A stretch of DNA of 35,075 nt from Ignavibacteria bacterium (GTDB lineage Bacteria > Bacteroidota > Ignavibacteria > Ignavibacteriales > Melioribacteraceae), in the NCBI GenBank assembly GCA_009773205.1, contig WPAE01000038.1:1-35075 (forward strand), written 5' to 3'. The notes under the pieces are model-generated. The model was not told the DNA's origin. It did not search any database and saw only the letters and a program-made list of their open reading frames with translations. The position numbers and the translations under genes are program-made. Below are positions 32,527-35,075 of this stretch, in pieces (within the stretch, counting starts at the first letter, position 1; each line of letters opens with the position of its first letter).

Positions 32527-34020
32527 ATGAAAAAAAATGTACTTCTTTTAGTAACCATTCTATTGTTGGGTTATAGTGGTGCAGTAGCTCAAGAATATGC
32601 AGGTAGTGAATCTTGTAAAAATTGCCACGCAACTGCTTATAATAATTGGAAACAATCCGGGCACCCTTACAAAATTCAAAAATTAGATGGAACAAAAGGA
32701 CCATCGTATCCGGTTCTTTCAGTACCAAAAGTAATTGGCTCGCAAATTAACTACACATTAAAAACCGGAATACCAAATCCGCCCGCAGGATTAAACTGGA
32801 GTGATATAGGATTTGTGTTAGGCGGATACCATTCAAATGCCCGCTTTTTAGATAAAGAGGGTTATTTAATTTGGGGAGATAACAGACAGTATAACCTTAC
32901 CACGAATAAATGGGTAACTTATGTGCAATCGGCACCAGGTAAAACAAGCTACACATTTTCTTGTTACACGTGCCATACAACTGGTCCAAGCAGAACTAAA
33001 ACTGCGGCTTTCCAAGCTTTCCCAGGAATTGAGGGTAGTTGGGCAGAAACTGGTATTGGTTGTGAAGGCTGCCATGGTCCTTCTCAAAATCACGTTTCAA
33101 ATATTACAATAATGCCAAGCAAAAATGTTGATTGCAGCCGCTGCCATGCAAGAGATCGAAACTCCGGGACAACCACTTTCACTTGGGACAAAAGAGTTGA
33201 ATGGCAGGCAAGAACTGTAAGCGGAGTGAGCACCGGATTTATCCGCCACCGCGAACAAGGTGATATGATGCTTGCTTCTAAACATGCAAAAATTGGTTTT
33301 ACTTGTGCTACTTGTCATGATTCGCATAAAGGAGTTTATTTTGACATTGGTGGTATAAAGGCAACCGCAAAATGTGAAAGCTGCCATACAAATAAGGCAA
33401 TTAAAGGGCATGATGTAGCAAAAACAAAAGCAACATGCAACGATTGCCACATGCCAAATGCGGCAAGAAATGGCGATCAATTAGCTCCTTATGTTTCCGA
33501 TCAAAGCGCACACTTTTGGAAAATAATAACTGACCCAATTACAATGTTTGATAATTTAGAAAATATTTCTAACACTGCTACTCCGCCAGCAACTTTTAGA
33601 TTTATCAAACAAGATGCTAATGGAATATCTGGAACTACCTTAGAATACTCATGCTTACAATGCCATACAACAAAAGATGTTGCTTGGGCTGCAAAACATG
33701 CTAAAGGAATTCACACAAATGGAATTACCAACATAGAACCTGCTAACGAAATTCCTTCGGCTTATACTTTAAGCCAGAATTATCCTAATCCATTTAATCC
33801 TACAACTACAATTAAATTTGCCTTGCCTAAAACATCTAATGTAACACTTAGTGTTTACAGTGTTTCTGGCGAGTTTGTAACAACTTTGGTGGATAAAGAA
33901 ATGAGTAGTGGATGGCACGAGGTAAATTTTGATGCAACAGGAATTGCAAGTGGAGTTTATATTTATAAAATACAAGCAGATCAATTTGGATTCTCTCGCA
34001 AAATGCTATTGATGAAATAA
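32527..34020 (+). CDS. Eight-haem c-type cytochrome with T9SS sorting domain
   Basis: A 497-aa secreted protein with a signal peptide (residues 1-22, ending GAVAQ). Eight CxxCH haem-binding motifs lie at residues 30, 146, 179, 203, 260, 283, 304 and 376 (first Cys of each). Several extra histidines (for example SGHPY, HFWK, SKHAKIG, AKHAKG) could be distal ligands. The spacing and CHGP and SKHA motifs resemble the cytochrome c554/NrfB-like multihaem group. Residues about 412-497 are a T9SS type A sorting domain (SQNYPNPFNPTT to LLMK), so the haem protein should be carried to the outside of the cell and anchored. It may pass electrons to minerals or other outer acceptors. An excellent AGGAGG precedes the ATG; a terminator follows. 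Confidence 0.93.
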   Translation: MKKNVLLLVTILLLGYSGAVAQEYAGSESCKNCHATAYNNWKQSGHPYKIQKLDGTKGPSYPVLSVPKVIGSQINYTLKTGIPNPPAGLNWSDIGFVLGGYHSNARFLDKEGYLIWGDNRQYNLTTNKWVTYVQSAPGKTSYTFSCYTCHTTGPSRTKTAAFQAFPGIEGSWAETGIGCEGCHGPSQNHVSNITIMPSKNVDCSRCHARDRNSGTTTFTWDKRVEWQARTVSGVSTGFIRHREQGDMMLASKHAKIGFTCATCHDSHKGVYFDIGGIKATAKCESCHTNKAIKGHDVAKTKATCNDCHMPNAARNGDQLAPYVSDQSAHFWKIITDPITMFDNLENISNTATPPATFRFIKQDANGISGTTLEYSCLQCHTTKDVAWAAKHAKGIHTNGITNIEPANEIPSAYTLSQNYPNPFNPTTTIKFALPKTSNVTLSVYSVSGEFVTTLVDKEMSSGWHEVNFDATGIASGVYIYKIQADQFGFSRKMLLMK

Positions 34021-34061
34021 CGATACTTTTCAGTAGTACAATTTCTGAAAAACGATAAGAT

Positions 34062-34118
34062 CCCGGCTTTGTTTTGTAGAATTGCAAACTACAGGCAACA
34101 GAGCCGGGTTTTTAATTA
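34062..34118. terminator. Terminator between cytochrome and methyltransferase genes
   Basis: Outer stem CCCGGCT (34062-34068) with AGCCGGG (34102-34108) and an inner TTGTAG/CTACAG stem (34074-34079 with 34089-34094, one G-T pair), followed by TTTTTAATTAG. It overlaps the end of the opposing gene at 34112 and probably serves both. Confidence 0.82.
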
Positions 34119-34861
34119 GTTAATTCCGATAATATTATAGCAGAGGCATTTGCAACATTTAGGGATTCTGCTTTACCTCTTTTGGGAATTGTAACCTTTG
34201 TATCACAAAGGCTTAATAGTTCTTCGGAAGGACCGTGTGTCTCATTGGCAAGAACAAGAACCGTTTTCTTACTGTGCTTGTATGAATAAATATCTTCGCC
34301 GCTAAGATCAGCAACACAAATTTTATATTCTTGTTTTACAAATTCATTAAGTTGATTATAAAAATCTTTAGACTCTACTACGTTAATGTGAAAAACAGAA
34401 CCAGCAGATGCTCTAATCACTTTTGGGCTAAAAACTTCTGCACAATTCTCGCTTAAAATTACAGTTTCAACACCAAACCAATCGCTGTTCCTAATTATTG
34501 AACCAAGATTTCCAGGATCATTAATGTTTTCCAAAGCAACTATAAGATTACCTTTAATCTCTTTATGGTTATTATCGTTATAAAAAACAGCAGCTACTTG
34601 TTGCGGAGATTTTGTATCTGCAAAACGCTCAATATCATCTCTGCGCACTTCTACAATTTTAGTAACTCTTTCTCGAAGCGAATCAACAAAATCCTCCTCT
34701 TCACTATTTAGGTATGATGAATAAAAAACCGCCTCACAATAGTAACCGGAGTTAATAGCTTCATTAATTAACTTAATTCCTTCAACCAAAAACTTGGATT
34801 CTTCAACGCGGCATTTTTTTTGAGATAAAGAAGCGTAGTATTTAATTTCTGCCTTAGTCAT
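34112..34861 (-). CDS. SpoU/TrmH-family rRNA methyltransferase
   Basis: A 249-aa SPOUT-fold enzyme that uses S-adenosylmethionine to 2'-O-methylate RNA, probably 23S rRNA. The N-terminal RNA-binding domain has CRVEESKFLVEGIKLINEAI. The catalytic knot domain has motif 1 ENINDPGNLGSIIRNSDWFG (with the conserved Asn and Arg), motif 2 LANETHGPSEELL (Glu), and motif 3 IPKRGKAESLNVANASAI (Ser, Asn). The frame is open to an ATG at 34903, but a TATATTTG -7 box lies at 34888-34881, downstream of it, so the ATG at 34861 is the better start. The enzyme resembles the YsgA/RlmB branch; the exact target nucleotide is unknown. Confidence 0.9.
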   Translation of the reverse strand: MTKAEIKYYASLSQKKCRVEESKFLVEGIKLINEAINSGYYCEAVFYSSYLNSEEEDFVDSLRERVTKIVEVRRDDIERFADTKSPQQVAAVFYNDNNHKEIKGNLIVALENINDPGNLGSIIRNSDWFGVETVILSENCAEVFSPKVIRASAGSVFHINVVESKDFYNQLNEFVKQEYKICVADLSGEDIYSYKHSKKTVLVLANETHGPSEELLSLCDTKVTIPKRGKAESLNVANASAIILSELTN

Positions 34862-34880
34862 AAACTCACATACAGTTGAG

Positions 34881-34888
34881 CAAATATA
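34881..34888 (-). promoter_or_regulatory. -7 box of the methyltransferase gene
   Basis: On the minus strand TATATTTG (34888 to 34881) matches TAnnTTTG. It is 19 bases before the ATG at 34861 and decides against the earlier ATG at 34903. Confidence 0.55.
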
Positions 34889-34918
34889 TTTTTTTCTTTC
34901 CATAAAGGCTAAGAATTA

Positions 34919-34950
34919 TTGCGCTTTATGCAGATTTTATATTAGATTTG
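34919..34950 (+). promoter_or_regulatory. Bacteroidota-type promoter of tRNA-Thr
   Basis: TTG (34919-34921), 21 bases, TAGATTTG (34943-34950). Transcription should begin near 34957, leaving a leader of about 24 bases before the mature tRNA end at 34981. It is divergent from the methyltransferase promoter. Confidence 0.75.
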
Positions 34951-34980
34951 CCCCACAAATTTTGAAAGACAGCGCAAAAT

Positions 34981-35053
34981 GCTGGCGTAGCTCAACTGGT
35001 AGAGCAGCTGACTTGTAATCAGCAGGTTGCGGGTTCGAGTCCCATCGCCAGCT
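34981..35053 (+). tRNA. tRNA-Thr (anticodon UGU)
   Basis: A 73-base cloverleaf. Acceptor stem GCTGGCG (34981-34987) pairs with CGCCAGC (35046-35052). The D arm has AGCTC and GAGC. The anticodon stem is GCTGA/TCAGC with loop CTTGTAA, anticodon TGT at 35014-35016, reading ACA and other threonine codons. The T arm carries GGTTCGAGTCC. The CCA end is not encoded. There is no sign of an integrated element on its right within the window, which ends 22 bases later. Confidence 0.97.
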
Positions 35054-35075
35054 CTCGAAAAGCCTCAAAACACTT

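Noticed and set aside
34981-35075. A tRNA used as an integration site
   Set aside because: The tRNA end is not repeated elsewhere in the window and no integrase is nearby; the right side is outside the window.

Overview
The window is AT-rich bacterial chromosome, most probably from the Ignavibacteria or a close relative in the Bacteroidota/Chlorobi group. Two proteins end in a type IX secretion (T9SS) sorting domain with the NYPNPFNPTT signature. Several genes are preceded by TAnnTTTG boxes, the Bacteroidota-type -7 promoter element, in two cases with a TTG box 19-21 bases upstream. Outer-membrane barrels and lipoproteins are also frequent. Calditrichota and other T9SS-bearing phyla remain possible, because no rRNA or other phylogenetic marker lies in the window.

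Layout. Bases 1-8300 hold a phosphomannomutase gene, a small unknown gene, a class V aminotransferase, a dead DUF2442 gene, and a lipoprotein/outer-membrane barrel pair. Copies of a GC-rich dispersed repeat built on a 23-bp unit bound this stretch. Next come a ribbon-helix-helix/MazF toxin-antitoxin pair with a clear promoter and operator, and an exported protein that fuses an M28 metallopeptidase to a cyclophilin and an FKBP domain. The 3' end of that fusion gene is present twice, on either side of a decayed YhcG-type (DUF1016) nuclease gene. A lipoprotein serpin follows. Bases 14268-16569 hold a T9SS-secreted beta-propeller-repeat protein whose 159-bp DNA repeats have recombined: one 29-base loss breaks the frame and one 51-base loss keeps it.

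After about 0.9 kb of repeat-rich non-coding DNA, a minus-strand cluster encodes a possible divergent sigma factor, a membrane anti-sigma-like protein with a zinc motif and an FG-GAP-like outer domain, and a small coiled-coil membrane protein. In the opposite direction, four genes (SpoIID-domain protein, glycosyltransferase, BatA/VWA membrane protein, HflX GTPase) are chained by three ATGA stop/start overlaps. A histidine ammonia-lyase-like gene, a small lipoprotein and an AzgA-type purine permease follow.

The right end has a histidine kinase/response regulator pair divergent from an eight-haem c-type cytochrome with a T9SS sorting domain, a SpoU-family rRNA methyltransferase, and tRNA-Thr(UGU) with its own promoter.

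Common threads are envelope and secretion functions (T9SS cargo, lipoproteins, peptidase and peptidase inhibitor, folding domains) and active repeat-mediated rearrangement. The best candidates for something new are the peptidase-cyclophilin-FKBP fusion beside a serpin, the gene-end duplication around the YhcG remnant, the sigma/anti-sigma-like cluster, and the T9SS-exported cytochrome beside a two-component system.
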